Part shown: one piece after another, positions 11,833 to 23,179 of the stretch | How positions within the stretch are numbered: position 1 is the first letter of the stretch | How the letters are laid out: every line of letters begins with the position of its first letter | Origin: Imbricaverruca yamaguchii | Lineage: Eukaryota > Arthropoda > Thecostraca > Neoverrucidae | Direction: 5' to 3' | Assembly: GCA_034440575.1 (NCBI GenBank) | Contig: JAOTOL010001468.1 | Coordinates: 144,501 to 208,500, forward strand | Length of the DNA stretch: 64,000 nt | Translations under genes and position numbers: made by a program | Notes under the pieces: generated by a model | Database searches by the model: none | Told to the model about the DNA's origin: nothing | What the model saw: the letters and a program-made list of their open reading frames with translations, nothing else

Positions 11833-12757
11833 CCCGCGCGCGTCCGGAGGCAGATATCTGCCCCCTCCGGTTTTTCCTCATTTTCCGCCAAACTAATCGG
11901 GTTAGCAAGGCCAAACCTCGCATAGCTGTTCATTGGTATTTTCAGCATATCCTCATGCATGTTTAGTCCTGGGTCATCTGAGGTCAGGTCACCACTCGGA
12001 GTTCTAGGTGGCATAACTTCCACAATAATTGGGCGATTTATTTCAAACTTACCGTGTTATGTTATAGCATGTTATGTTCTCATCAGGGACCATAATATGT
12101 ATATCGAGGTTTTTTTCGTAGCATTGATCTTAGGTCAGGTCGCTGCCATGGCTTCCCCATTATAGGGCTATGGCAAAACATACAAATGTTTCCTGGTTCC
12201 ATATTTGCGCTCGGAATGATCTCACAACGGTTGTGGCATGCAGATGGAAGCTATGCTCAATGTTACCGCTGACATTTTTGCTCAGTGACCTCACCAAGGT
12301 CTCTGAGGTCACCTGAGATCACTACACGTTTGTGCGCATTATATAGCGCTGCATTGAGTTAGAAGGCTGAAATTACCGTCATTGTGCTTGTATCGCCAAT
12401 ACGTGTCGATTGAGTTTCGGTTGACCTAACCTTAAATTACACCGCCTATTGTCGGTAGCGCATTTCAAGTACTGTCGAATAGCCTTCGCCGTTTGTTTCT
12501 ATCTGTTACAGGTCCTGAGATATGTGTCAATATCTGAGTCCCACCTGATCTGGTCGAATTTGACTTATGATGACCCAGTGACCTGATTGTTGATCTGAGC
12601 GAAAAATGACCAAAACACTTTCGATAGAGCCCGTCACCAGCTATCCAATGCCGTTTTCCGTTTGTCGCTACCTAGCATAGTTCTAGAGATCTTACGGGGG
12701 CAGATATCTGCCCCCCCGGACATGCGAAGTTGGCGCGGGCCCCCGGACGTGCGAGTG
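11833..12757. mobile_element. 925-bp piggyBac-like MITE nested in LINE A
   Basis: The ends are imperfect inverted repeats. The left end reads CCCGCGCGCGTCCGGAGG and the right end, read inward on the minus strand, CACTCGCACGTCCGGGGG. Just inside each end is a hairpin centred on CAGATATCTG (11844-11870 and about 12697-12719) flanked by G and C runs. No frame encodes a transposase, so mobilisation would have needed an enzyme in trans. It carries GGGTCA-TCTG-AGGTCA (DR4) at 11971-11986 and further half-sites at 12286-12311. The insertion removes no LINE codons apart from duplicating TTAA, which fixes both boundaries. Confidence 0.85.
11971..11991 (+). promoter_or_regulatory. DR4-type nuclear-receptor half-site pair in MITE
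   Basis: GGGTCA (11971-11976) and AGGTCA (11981-11986) are spaced by four bases, and a third AGGTCA overlaps at 11986-11991. DR4 is the classical arrangement for RXR heterodimers with thyroid-hormone or LXR-type receptors. Whether anything binds here is unknown. Confidence 0.45.
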
Positions 12758-12952
12758 TTAATGTGCACATACATAAGCTTTTATGTGATTTGCAAAAGAC
12801 TGGTGTGGGTTGTCGTGTTGGACTGCATGCTGTAAATGTTCCGGCATATGCTGATTGCATTGTTTTGCTACCCCCACTAGGGCAGGGCTTCAGGTGCCAG
12901 TTAGGTCGTTTGAGACCTTTGTAGCCACAATGGATGTGGAATTCAATGTTAA
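12758..12952 (+). pseudogene. LINE A: reverse transcriptase, continuation with altered active site
   Basis: Directly after the MITE the frame resumes as NVHIHKLLCDLQKTGVGCR and reaches AYADCIVLLPP (about 12844-12876). This is RT box C, normally YADD; the second catalytic Asp is replaced by Cys (TGC, 12856-12858). Translation stays recognisable to about 12945 and then breaks at a second TTAA (12949-12952), where another element begins. I do not see the thumb and C-terminal region immediately after. Confidence 0.85.
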
Positions 12953-13195
12953 CCCTCGCCGTATAGGGGGGGGGTGCAACCCCCTAAGGTGCTTTGTGTA
13001 TTCCTTCCAAATCGATGAACGGATCGCTCTGAGATTTTCAGTACCCTCTGGAGCAACCTTTTGACGACTTTTGGTGAAACATTTTGTGAGGTGATATCAG
13101 GTCACGGAGTTATGAGGTCATAAATGGGAGCACCTACGACCAGTTTTCAACAAATGCATTATTATCGCACGTATTTTTGTAGTACGATTTGTTCA
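12953..13195. mobile_element. Second TTAA-type element end nested in LINE A
   Basis: Immediately after TTAA the sequence reads CCCTCGCCGTATAGGGGG and folds into a hairpin (GGGGG, then TGCAA, then CCCCC; 12966-12986). This layout matches the ends at 11833, 60034 and 60848. It carries AGGTGA-TATC-AGGTCA (DR4) at 13089-13104 and AGGTCA at 13115-13120. I cannot place the far end with confidence. A possible partner is a GAGACACGGA-TTAA end near 14905, which would make the intervening LINE-like pieces a later insertion. Confidence 0.6.
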
Positions 13196-13451
13196 CGGAT
13201 GTCCGGAGTTCAGTGATCGCTGGTCCGTGCCAGTTATGTCCGGACTGACTGCTGGTTTTACAGTTTTTCTTTCACTTTCATTTTTCGTTGGACGACATCC
13301 TTCGCTCTTTCCACATTTCGTATATAGCGAGACGACACCTGTCACTCTACGTGATTTTCATCTTCGTTGTCCCTCGCTGTTTTTTGGTATATTTATAGTT
13401 ATACCTGATATATTTATCAGGTAGACCTTCCCCACGATACCAAATACAAAA

Positions 13452-13882
13452 ATGGACCTTGACCCCAGGCCCTCACCGGAGTCTGAATCGGAATTCGCAC
13501 CTTTAATTACACATGACGACCATCGCGCGACACTGGACATTGCACCTGATACTCCCTCCCTTGATACACACGTTGATGACCGGTTCGAACTATTAATTTG
13601 GATGACGACATGGAAGCTCTCTGTGCCTCACCGACCCCTACATGTTCCAAGGCCACGATCACGTCTCACGATCCGGACAAAACCATCACGCTCCATGCCG
13701 TTGACCAGACCACGCCCTTCCATCCTGAACAAATGCAATCCATCGAACCACACCTCAACAGCGCTGACGTGTGCTTGACATTGAATGATGGTCCTGGCCT
13801 GCATAGTATTGATCACTGCTACCAATCAGGTTTTAGCTATTTTTCTTTATTAATGGATTTGGTGACGGGTGAACATTCGTAG
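13452..13882 (+). pseudogene. Unrecognised acidic open frame, possibly a LINE ORF1 remnant
   Basis: An ATG at 13452 opens a Pro/Glu/Asp-rich frame (MDLDPRPSPESE...) that stays credible to about residue 48 (DTHVDDRFEL). A neighbouring frame starting MDDDMEALCASP at 13598 then continues the same character to 13882, so one small indel near 13590-13600 probably split a single frame. I recognise no domain. It lies between the nested element and a LINE 3' end, which is why ORF1 of a retrotransposon is the best guess. A spurious frame or a host exon are alternatives. Confidence 0.35.
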
Positions 13883-14169
13883 CTGGTGTGGATGTGAATA
13901 CGAATTCGATCGGTCCACTCGGATATGGCTTCGATCGGATTTGAAAATGTCAATCCGAATTGCGCTCTAATTCTCACACTTGGGCTACGGGTTGCACGGG
14001 CCTCGGACTTTCCGATCTGCAAGGCTCATTTTAGTGGCAATGACCAACGATTAAATCAATTTTAGCAAGTACATCCAGGGGAGGCATCAGAAGGGGAATG
14101 GGAATGGTAGAAGGGTAGTGCGTAGATCCGGCATATTTACAGCCCATCCCAGATGGTCACCGGACGTAA

Positions 14170-14478
14170 CACACCACGTCTCCTTTCGCCACTGAGCGTC
14201 CTTGTCCAGTCCATATGTACAACTCACTGCCACCTGAGCTGGCGCGACTTCCCGTGTCGATCTTTGGTCGCTACCTACGATAGTACCTGTTGACGTGCCG
14301 CCCGTGCCGGACTGATTGACTGCTCGACTTGTTGTATTTTATTTATTTTTGTCTTTATTCTGTGATTTTGACATTTTGTGCTGTGATGTTTCATCCATTT
14401 GACGCGATGTCATAGTGGCCACGAGTCAATTGTGGATGACCTCAATAAAGTCTGTCCGTCTGTCTGTCTATCTGTCTC
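14170..14478 (+). mobile_element. LINE 3' end: ORF2 C-terminus, AATAAA and TCTG tail
   Basis: A short frame ends YNSLPPELARLPVSIFGRYLR and then a stop (about 14219-14283). This resembles the C-terminal WNSLPxxLR segment of many LINE ORF2 proteins. A 3' UTR follows with AATAAA at 14444-14449 and a terminal (TCTG)n tract at 14451-14476, the kind of tetramer tail many non-LTR elements have. It could be the true 3' end of LINE A or of a separate insertion. Confidence 0.6.
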
Positions 14479-15178
<700 letters not shown>

Positions 15179-15259
15179 AGAGAGAGAAATAGAGACGCAG
15201 ACGGAGATGTATATATGTATATGTATATGCATATATATGTATGCATCACTCTCCCTCCC

Positions 15260-15294
15260 GTCGATGCGCCCTAAAGCCATAATAACTAACTAAC
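15260..15294 (+). mobile_element. Short SINE/retroposon 3' tail
   Basis: GTCGATGCGCCCTAAAGCC followed by ATAATAACTAACTAAC matches the last 35 bases of the tail at 32118-32172. It is severely 5'-truncated and sits between two microsatellites. Confidence 0.7.
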
Positions 15295-15305
15295 ACTCTC
15301 CCTCC

Positions 15306-15306
15306 A

Positions 15307-15342
<36 letters not shown>
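15306..15342. repeat. (CT)n microsatellite
   Basis: Short TCTC run immediately after the SINE tail. Confidence 0.9.
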
Positions 15343-15599
15343 AACTGGTCATGAAATTCAAGTGCCATGATCCAATATCATCGACGCTTTCCTTGCCAAT
15401 GTTTCTAAATGAGACAATTCGTCGCATACAAGCCCCGGGAACGATTTGTTTCTCACGCTAATCCCACACCATTTTTCTGCCTACGAAGCTCCAACACTCG
15501 CGTGTCACAGTATACCTTCCGACTGGAACCGGATGGAACAGAAAACTGAGCAACAGATGAGGAGCAGCAGGAGCAGACCCACACTGAATCTATCTCAAC

Positions 15600-16030
15600 A
15601 CTCATAATGTACCAAGTCCACCAGGCACACTGTAGCTAGCTCAACACCGACACTGTACCCTATCCACTAGCCATACTGTAGCTAGCTCAACACCTACACT
15701 ATGGCTAGTTCAACACTCACACTGTAGCTAGCCCAATACCCACACTGTAGCTAACCCAACACCCACACTGTAGCTAGCTCAACACACACACTGTAGCTAG
15801 CTCAACACCCACACTGTAGCTAGCCCAACACCCACACTGTAGCTAGCTCAACACCCACACTGTAGCTAGCTCAACACCCACACTGCACCCTGTCCACCAG
15901 GCACACTGTAGCTAGCTCAACACCTACACTATGGCTAGCTCAACTCCCACACTGTACCCAGTCCACCACCCACACTGTAGCTAGCTCAGCACCCATACGG
16001 AATCCAGCTCACAGCCCACGCTGTACTCAG
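15600..16030. repeat. 23-bp minisatellite (CACTGTAGCTAGCTCAACACC)
   Basis: About 17 copies of a 23-bp unit containing the palindrome GCTAGC. A variant block (GTCCACCAGGCACACTGTAG, then CACTATGGCTAG) appears near 15615 and again near 15890, which indicates block duplication within the array. Confidence 0.93.
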
Positions 16031-16500
16031 CCGTCCAATTGAGCTACATTACGGACGGGATGTAGTGCTCACACGGCTGTACTGTTTTCAGCCGGTCGAA
16101 AGTAATCAACTAACACGACTCGGGTGCACTGTGAGCCGGTCATAAATGTCATGTAAACTGGCGGCAGGTCTGCTGGTGCGCGTTCGATAGGCACGAATGG
16201 AAACCGTGCGTGGTGTTATCGAAATTGTTCCTCCCTGCCGTGCCTCACATCGAATAATGGATTCACAAACCAATGAATGCCGCGACGGGAGCAACACTCC
16301 ATTAAACGTCACCGCTGTTTTCGGCGACTGCACACGGCACTACTCTAGACACCATGTTCAAATTTGGCACCGTCAGGACTGACGGTCTTACGCTGCCGCT
16401 GCCGTCCGCTGCTGCTTCCTCTCGTCACGTCTCTTCACATCAGTTCCTGGCATCTCGTCTCATCTCGACTCATCTCGGCTCCTCTCGCCTCCTATCAAGT
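16031..16500. other. Gene-free interval
   Basis: No supported feature. The overlapping short frames have no domain. Confidence 0.35.
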
Positions 16501-16504
16501 ACTC

Positions 16505-16673
16505 CACAGCTATACACATACATACACACCCACACACACACACACTGACATAAAGATATGGATAGATACAAACAATTGTATATACAAACATATATATAAG
16601 TGTATATATGTGCATATGTATATATATATACATATATATGCATATATATACTATATATATATATATATATATA

Positions 16674-16740
<67 letters not shown>

Positions 16741-16762
16741 TATATATATATATATATATATA
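16505..16762. repeat. (CA)n and (TA)n microsatellite
   Basis: A CACA-rich start is followed by irregular ATATGCATAT motifs and then a long TA tract (about 16640-16762). The Ile-Tyr frames are artefacts. Confidence 0.97.
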
Positions 16763-17124
16763 ACACGGCACCCACGACGAGCAACGCAACACATCACCAC
16801 AACACCGAGAAACAGGCAACATCACCGCACCAGTGACAGAGTGGTGAACCTCAGCCAACGACAGCAGCGGGACCTCTCCAGACCCTGGCTCTGGCACCGC
16901 ACCACACAGACGCACAGCACACCCATAGTCACGCCCAAGTGCATGCCGAATACCGAACGCGATCCAGGGTACATCCCACACACACGTGCGTACTGGACAC
17001 GACCCGCAACACACCCGCCTAGCGCAGCCACAGACCATCGCACCACTAAGCCAATGACAGCTCCAAATACCGTGAGCCCTCGAACATAACATGCAAACAG
17101 CAAAACGGAGGACCTACACGGAAG

Positions 17125-17285
17125 AACATCACACAATGGAACACACACCTACACGAGAACAACGTCGCACAATGCAGTGCACACAGACACGAAACACTAC
17201 CGTATAATGGAGCACACACCGACACGAAACACATCGTTCAATGGAATATGAACCAACACGAAACAACGTCACTCAGTGGAACACA
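17125..17285. repeat. Diverged ~41-bp minisatellite
   Basis: Four copies of a unit combining ACAATGGAACACACACC with GACACGAAACA at about 41-bp spacing. Confidence 0.7.
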
Positions 17286-17289
17286 CCGC

Positions 17290-18194
17290 TTGCTCGATTG
17301 TGGCGTTCGGTATCCAAATGTTCTTCAAGAGCCCCAAAGCATTTCTGCTTGGGCTTAAATTCACACATGGGACTGACAAATCGCACTGAGGCCTAAAGAT
17401 ACTACACAAATTAACCAACAACCACGTAAAATCTATCCGAGTCCGGAAAACCAACCTGTAGCACCATAAACCACAAAAGTTCGAATAGGCCCCGAGTGAG
17501 TTTTCAGTCCCGCAAAAACCATGCTGTACCCCCAAGCAATCACGTGGGGCTCTAATATTCGCATCGGGGAAAAACAATCTGGGGCTCCAAAAATCGAGCC
17601 GTGGCTCTGCAGGAAAATGTTGGTGAAACACTTCGAACAGGTGGATGGGTGGGGCTAAAGCACGAATAGTTGTAAACGATGGCGGTACTTTTGGACCCTT
17701 CAAAGGGAAAATTTGGTCATCAGCAAATATTTTAATATACAAATGGGCCTCTCCGAGTAATTTTGGTCCAAATCTGGATAATTTGTAAATGGGGAAGGTG
17801 GCCCCTTCAAAATCATGTTGATCCCCCTGACGCAAATCTTAGGTACACCACAAGGGAGCCCTGTTTCATGCGTTAAAGTATCTGTAGTGTATCGGGGCTC
17901 CCTGGCGCCTAAGGCTTGCTGAGGTCCATAAAATATTTTGGAAGTCATTTTAAGCCGCGTCAAGATTCAAGATCCTCAAAGCGTGCTACAGCACGTAATG
18001 CATGAAATTTGGGTATCCAAAACACTCTATGGAACCCCGATGCTTGCATTAAAAGATGTCACATTAAAAGCAATATAAAAATCGCCGCCGAAAAATAATA
18101 GCTGAAATCCGTGGCGTATTCATTTCGGATGTATGCCAGGCCCCCAACAATGCATTAGTCCTCCCGTCAGATCCCCTAGTTACACCCCTGGTCT
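17290..18194. mobile_element. Possible hAT-like non-autonomous element (one end only)
   Basis: The stretch ends CCCCTAGTTACACCCCTGG at about 18176-18194, the style of terminus common in hAT-type elements. It contains several diverged units starting GGGGCTC about 35-45 bases apart (17440-17660). I could not find a matching left end or an 8-bp duplication. The 188-residue minus frame (17269-17835) has no domain that I recognise and reads as repeat DNA. Confidence 0.35.
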
Positions 18195-18224
18195 TGAGGG
18201 AAAGAATTGTATGGCGAGGAATGG

Positions 18225-18360
18225 GCAGGGGCCAACCAAGGCTCTACATGACATATCGTGACGGTCCGGCGAAGGTCCGCATGACAGAAATGCGGCGATG
18301 CGTCTTGAGTGTCGGTCCGCATGCTATAAATGCGGTGATGCGTCTTGGGCAAAGTGTCAG
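18225..18360. repeat. Two-copy tandem repeat
   Basis: GGTCCGCATG(A/C), then AAATGCGG(C/T)GATGCGTCTTG, occurs twice (about 18274-18310 and 18315-18350). Confidence 0.75.
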
Positions 18361-18369
18361 CGCCGTGGC

Positions 18370-18620
18370 GATCTGTCTCGGAGTGGATCCGCGTGCCCGT
18401 GTTGTAAAGATGGACTCCGCAGGGGATCCACGTGACGGCGCGGCGCCGCCCCCAGGCCGGTCATTATCCCGGCGGTCTCGTCGCACATGATATACGGCGC
18501 CTGTATCGCCGCCGGTGAATCGCTAATGCGGCGAGCATCCGTCAGCGTTGACAGTATCTGTATCCGGCGGTCGGCGGCGCCCGCCGAATAGAACAACCGT
18601 GCCGAGAGCCGACAGCATGG
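18370..18620. other. GC-rich island
   Basis: CpG-rich, with a GCTAATG motif near 18525. No domain in any frame. Confidence 0.3.
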
Positions 18621-18779
18621 GTGGCCGGCCTGAGGTGGCGACGGTGCGCCGGATAAATCCTTCGAGTGGGAGAAGCCTGAGCTAGTCCGACGTGAGCAGC
18701 TAGATGGAGTGTCTGCGGCGTGTTGTGCTGGACAAATAGTGAGAGGGTAATCCGAGGGCGATACCGGGCTGGAATGTGG

Positions 18780-19000
18780 AGGCCGAGAAGATAAACGTTG
18801 AGGCGGAGTCTGAGAGATCTGACTCACAATCGGGCGATTGCGGAGAACGTCTGCATGTGGTGTGAGAGACAGCCTGGGGAGAATGTTTGAGTGTGGTTTA
18901 GGAGGAAAGCTGAGGAGAATGCTTGAATGCAGTCTGGAAGACAGCCTGGTGATAGTGTGTTGCAGTAGCCTGGAATGCAACTGGATAACAGACAGCCTGT
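18780..19000. repeat. Diverged ~27-bp minisatellite
   Basis: Degenerate units built on AGAGACAGCCTGG(G/T)GA and GAATG(T/C)TTGA. The Ser/Leu-rich minus frame comes from these. Confidence 0.55.
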
Positions 19001-20108
19001 GAATGTAACATGATAATGAAACATTTTTATATCGGTAAATATGTAACGAGGATTACAGCGAGCAAATATGTCGGAATCATCAAACAACTTGGAGAGGATT
19101 GGCAGCTGCCGGTCTTAAAAAGTAATCGAACGAGAAGAACGTAGCTAAGATTTGCGCTTGGCGACTTGATGAAGGTGGTTCAACAGTGCAACATTAACCC
19201 GTATTAACCGTACCAGGCGTCGGATCATTCTGCCGCATACCAGGGAGGTAGGTTTGAACTCTCCATCCAACTACCGAACAATGCATTGGACGGAAATATA
19301 AAACGTATATTTGGAACGCACATGAACACTGAACAGTAAAGCCCAAAAGCATTTTCCCAAACATGATCGAAATAAAAAGTTGCGAAGTCAAAATTTAGAA
19401 AATACATTTAGCGACCTTTCTTTATCTCATGAATAAAAGTGGTTTGCAAAACCAATTAATACGTTAGGAGATAGCCAATAAAACAGCAACTAACTTTTGC
19501 CCAATGCAGCTTCCTCCTGTTCGAAACGCTACTCTCGTGCGAAACTCCTATCGATTACCGTCCAGGTTTGACCAGGCATGCACAGTGTGCAGGTGGCGGT
19601 AGCCCGCGATACTACGCTGCCTTTCTTAGTAGCATGCTTTACGACAACTCAAGTTGCTTCCTATCGACGTTCAAGGAGCACATATGCAATTCAGCGTGTT
19701 TTTTGTCGATGAAAACTCAACGTTTGTGGTAACATATAACATTGATCTCGAATGACCTTGATTTCGGTCTCAAATGGGGCATGTGATAGCCTGGGTCGCA
19801 TAATTGCGTGATGATGTCGTTCAGCACATAGAAGATAAGCTAAAGCATCACAATATAACGTTTCCACTATCGGATACATTGGTTAAGAGCATCGTCCGCA
19901 ATCTACCTCCACACGATCCCAAGTCATCTGATGGAAGTCAGCTAAACGTTTATGTGGGCTGATCCAGGAGAGCATCTAAGCATTCACACTGTGCAGCGAA
20001 ATTCCATGCAAAAGCTGCAATTTGTGCAATATAGCTGAAGACATCGAATTTTTTTCGTGGCCCTCCAGGGTCACGACAAATTTGACCAATTAAAAGAAAC
20101 AAGAGATC
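19001..20108. other. Gene-free interval
   Basis: AT-rich sequence. I see nothing in it that I can support. Confidence 0.4.
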
Positions 20109-20136
20109 AAGTCACTGACCCATGGGTCAGTGGCTT
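20109..20136. other. Perfect 20-bp palindrome with extended arms
   Basis: CACTGACCCATGGGTCAGTG (20113-20132) equals its own reverse complement. After one mismatched base on each side the symmetry continues as AAG and CTT. It contains TGACCC and GGGTCA as an everted half-site pair spaced by two bases. Confidence 0.85.
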
Positions 20137-20154
20137 TATCTGTTCAGACATTTG

Positions 20155-20235
20155 TGTTAGCATATACATATGCACATGTAAATGCAAATACACATATGCA
20201 CATGTAAATGCAAATACACATATGCACATATAAAT

Positions 20236-20285
<50 letters not shown>

Positions 20286-20305
20286 TATGCACATATAAAT
20301 ACTGA
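20155..20305. repeat. ACATATGCACATGTAAATGCA repeat plus (CA)n(TA)n
   Basis: Three copies of a roughly 27-bp unit are followed by CA and TA dinucleotide runs to about 20290. Confidence 0.9.
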
Positions 20306-20930
20306 TATATATCAGTCTCACGTGTGTGTCTTTAGATCACAAGTTTATATACAGGTGTCATGCTGTGATCTTGTTCGTTTGCTTGTTGCTTGATTGGTTG
20401 CTGCTTGCTTGATCTTGTTCTTGTTGCTTCAGTGGCTTGATCTGACTCGGAATCAAAATGTTGTCGGAACACGTGTGAATAATGACAGAAAATGTAAACG
20501 GGCTGGTCGGCGTGTCCTCCTTTCACCGCTAGCCAGAAGAGCCTTAGGGGGTGGGCAAACAAGCCCCCTGGTAAGGGAGGACTAAACAGCGATTTATTGT
20601 GGATTCCTTGCTCATTCGGTGTGCGAGGACGTCAACAACTTCAGTTTCCGATGGAGTCTAAATCCGGGAGCAGGAACAATTTCCAAACTAGAGGGCTGGC
20701 GAAAAAATGATCAGGTGGCATTCGGACGCCATGAATCCAAGCTGTATTGACGCTCATGCTGGTCAGCTATTTTGTGAACTCAGCTGGCACGCATGGATAT
20801 CAATGGCAGTCGAGGAGACTGGGCTTCAATTCCCCCGAAGCGTCCGGGCTGATTCAGTGAATCAAAAGCTTTATTGGCTGATAAAGTCGCCGGTTGATGT
20901 GGCCTGGGTTTCATACAGGTCCGGTATAGA
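20306..20930. other. Gene-free interval, one possible element end
   Basis: No gene. GGGGGTGGGCAAACAAGCCCCC at about 20549-20570, followed by CTAA about 20 bases on, resembles the subterminal hairpin of the TTAA elements but is isolated. Confidence 0.3.
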
Positions 20931-20931
20931 C

Positions 20932-21370
20932 GCACCTGGCCAGGCTGATATTGGTTTGCCTGAAACAGGGTGAAATGGAGGCGCCTGGTCATGCTGAAAT
21001 TTGTCCGCACGGTCAGGCTAAGATGGGTTCGCCTGGTCAGACGGAAATGGACGCGCCTAGTCAGGCTGATATAGTTCCACCTGGTCAGACTGCAGTAGGC
21101 TTGCCTAGTCAGGCTGAAGTAAGCTCGCCTGGTCAGGTTGAAATGAACGTGCCTAACCAGGCTGAAATGGGTCCGCCCGGCCAGGCTGAGATGAACGCGC
21201 CTAGCCAGGCTGAGATGGGTCCGCCTCGTCAGGCTGAGATGGGTCCTCCTCGCCAGGCTGAGATGGGTCCGCCTCGCCAGGCTGAGATGGGTCCGCCTCG
21301 CCAGGCTGAGATGAACGCGCCTAGCCAGGCTGAGATGGGTCCGCCTCGTCAGGCTGAGATGGACGCGCCC
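20932..21370. repeat. 24-bp minisatellite, open in phase (8-residue unit)
   Basis: About 18 copies of a 24-bp unit. The plus frame from 20951 reads an octapeptide of the form MGPPRQAE in 167 residues without a stop; Pro and Gln are almost invariant while positions 2-3 vary between GP, NA and DA. The minus strand is also open for 227 residues (HLSLARRT units). Both being open shows that the 24-bp period alone explains the frames. A repeat-bearing exon is not excluded, but I see no splice context or domain. Confidence 0.9.
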
Positions 21371-21700
21371 GGTGGCACGGCGTGGTGTGACCGCGGGCCG
21401 GCACCAGTTATTGATGAAGCGGCGGTCGCGCCGGACGCGGCGGATCCCCGCTGAAGGATTCATGTCGGCGCCGCGGCCGTCACGAGCGAGCTCTCTCCCG
21501 GAGGGGCGGCGGCGGCGGCGACGACGCCGACGCTCCCCGCCGCCGCCGCTGTCGGCGAGATGAATGTGTCGCGGACGCGCTCATGGCCCGCCGACCTCTT
21601 ACTCGTGGCGAGATGACGATCGCCGCGGCGCCAATAGAGCCGCGCCATTGGTCGGAGGCGCAGAAATTGCGCGCGCTCCGGCTCAATCTTCACGACATCG
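21371..21700. other. GC-rich island with CGG/CGC repeats
   Basis: Very CpG-rich, with a GGCGGCGGCGGCGGCGACGA stretch at about 21506. The poly-Arg frame is a consequence of the triplet repeat. It could be a CpG island. Confidence 0.4.
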
Positions 21701-22255
21701 GCAATTGTGTGGAATGCACCAAAGCCATCAAGACAGGCAAAGCCCAGTAAATGCAATGCCGGGACCGGGAATTTGGGATTGCATGTGTGCATTCATCCTC
21801 ACAAAAGAATCCGGGGATGAGTAGTCCAGGTAGTAGTTGTGCTCGGTTACTAGCAGAAATGTTGTGGATTCGAGTGGTACCCGTCGTTGCTCTTCCCCCT
21901 CGGCCGAGTGGCGTGGAAGGTTGACGATTATATCAAAACAATCAGTGCGTCGTAAAATAAACCAACAACCCAGCATCTAACGCCAAAAACCATATGTAGA
22001 GAGTGAATTGTTGTTACTGTCCTCAACACATGGGCAAAATAGATATTGTCATGCAGTTATGCAAGCAGACTGAACTTATAGACAGAGCACAAGGGACCAG
22101 CACATGCAGAGCATCACTAACATTGTTCCGTTGTCGATGTCTAGGATTCTGGAGTACTTTTGTGCATACAGCTGTACGCGTGAGAAGTGAAGCAGAAGAC
22201 ATCTGTCAGTGTGTTGATGATGTCGAGGCTAGGGAAGAAGTTGGCAGGATGCTGT

Positions 22256-22415
22256 GATTCGGCAAAGCGGACTGTGTTGATCCGCGTTGTTCTGATCTGG
22301 AGTTGAGAGAGTGGTGTGATTCGGCAGAGCGGACCGCGCTGGTCTGCGTTGTGTTGACCTGAACTTGATGCAGTGGCGTGATTCGACAGAGCAGACTGTG
22401 CTGATCTGTGTTCAC
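22256..22415. repeat. ~62-bp tandem repeat, three copies
   Basis: Units start GATTCGGCA(A/G)AGCGGAC at about 22256, 22317 and 22379 and share a CTGATCTG/GTTGTTCTGATCTGGA body. Confidence 0.8.
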
Positions 22416-22855
22416 CCTTCAAATGGCCGTGGTGTGGAACAGTGGAAGTAGCTGCTGGAAGTGGAACAGTAGCTGCTGGGGCCTGGTAAAAGAGAAGACA
22501 AAGGCCGGGTCGGGCCGCGATCAGTTCTGATGTCGGCCGTATAGACTGCACTGGGGATGAGGCCATGCTGATGAAAGTGAGGTTGGATGCGGCGCACTCT
22601 GGGATGAACCAGTAAATATATGTGGTGATAGACGGCGGTGGCCTGCTGAATTCTGAAGCCAGCCACATGATTAACTGGTGTTGTATTCTTTCGTTACGCG
22701 AGGAGTTCGTAGGAATGTCCGTCCCTATTTTGCACCCAGACTCTGCAATGGAGGAAACGAAAGTGTTAAGACAAATCACGGATGTTTGTCAAACGTGTGT
22801 GCTCTGTGTGTGTAGTGGGACGATTCCTAGCTTCCAAGGAGTTGAAGCCGGATGG
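22416..22855. other. Gene-free interval
   Basis: No supported feature. Confidence 0.35.
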
Positions 22856-23100
22856 AATTGATTGGGGCTCCTGTGCGATTTGGGTGTCCGCAGTGATATT
22901 TTTTTGGAAGCTCCAGTGCCACTTGTCCGGGTTCAGGCTCAATTTTGTTTCGGGCCCAGGCGAGGGTTTTCTAGGTCACCATCCGATCTTTCTGGGATCG
23001 ACCTGATTTTTGTCTGGGCCCTGCGCGATTCTTGGGGATCTCTCGCGACATTGTTGGAGCTCCTGGACGATTACCCGGGCCCGGATTGATTTTACATGCC
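22856..23100. repeat. Diverged GGGCTCC/GGGCCC repeat
   Basis: Loose units of about 40-60 bases, each with GGGC(T/C)C(C/T) followed by CGATTT/CGATCTT. They resemble the internal units at 17440-17660. Confidence 0.4.
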
Positions 23101-23179
23101 CCTGCATTTTGTATCTGGTCCATAGACCAAAGACCAAAGACCACCATTCAGCATATTATTGCAGCTTTTCCATAGTTAC

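Noticed and set aside
11833..12757. PIF/Harbinger MITE with TTA duplication
   Set aside because: A 3-bp TTA reading is possible, but the LINE coding frame and the related element at 60034-60848, with full TTAA on both sides, favour TTAA.
13452..13778. Host protein starting MDLDPRPSPESE
   Set aside because: Kept only as a possible ORF1 remnant: it is frameshifted, short and sits inside a nest of transposon pieces.
17269..17835. 188-residue minus frame as a host gene
   Set aside because: The sequence contains repeated GGGGCTC units and ends in a hAT-like terminus; the translation shows no known motif.
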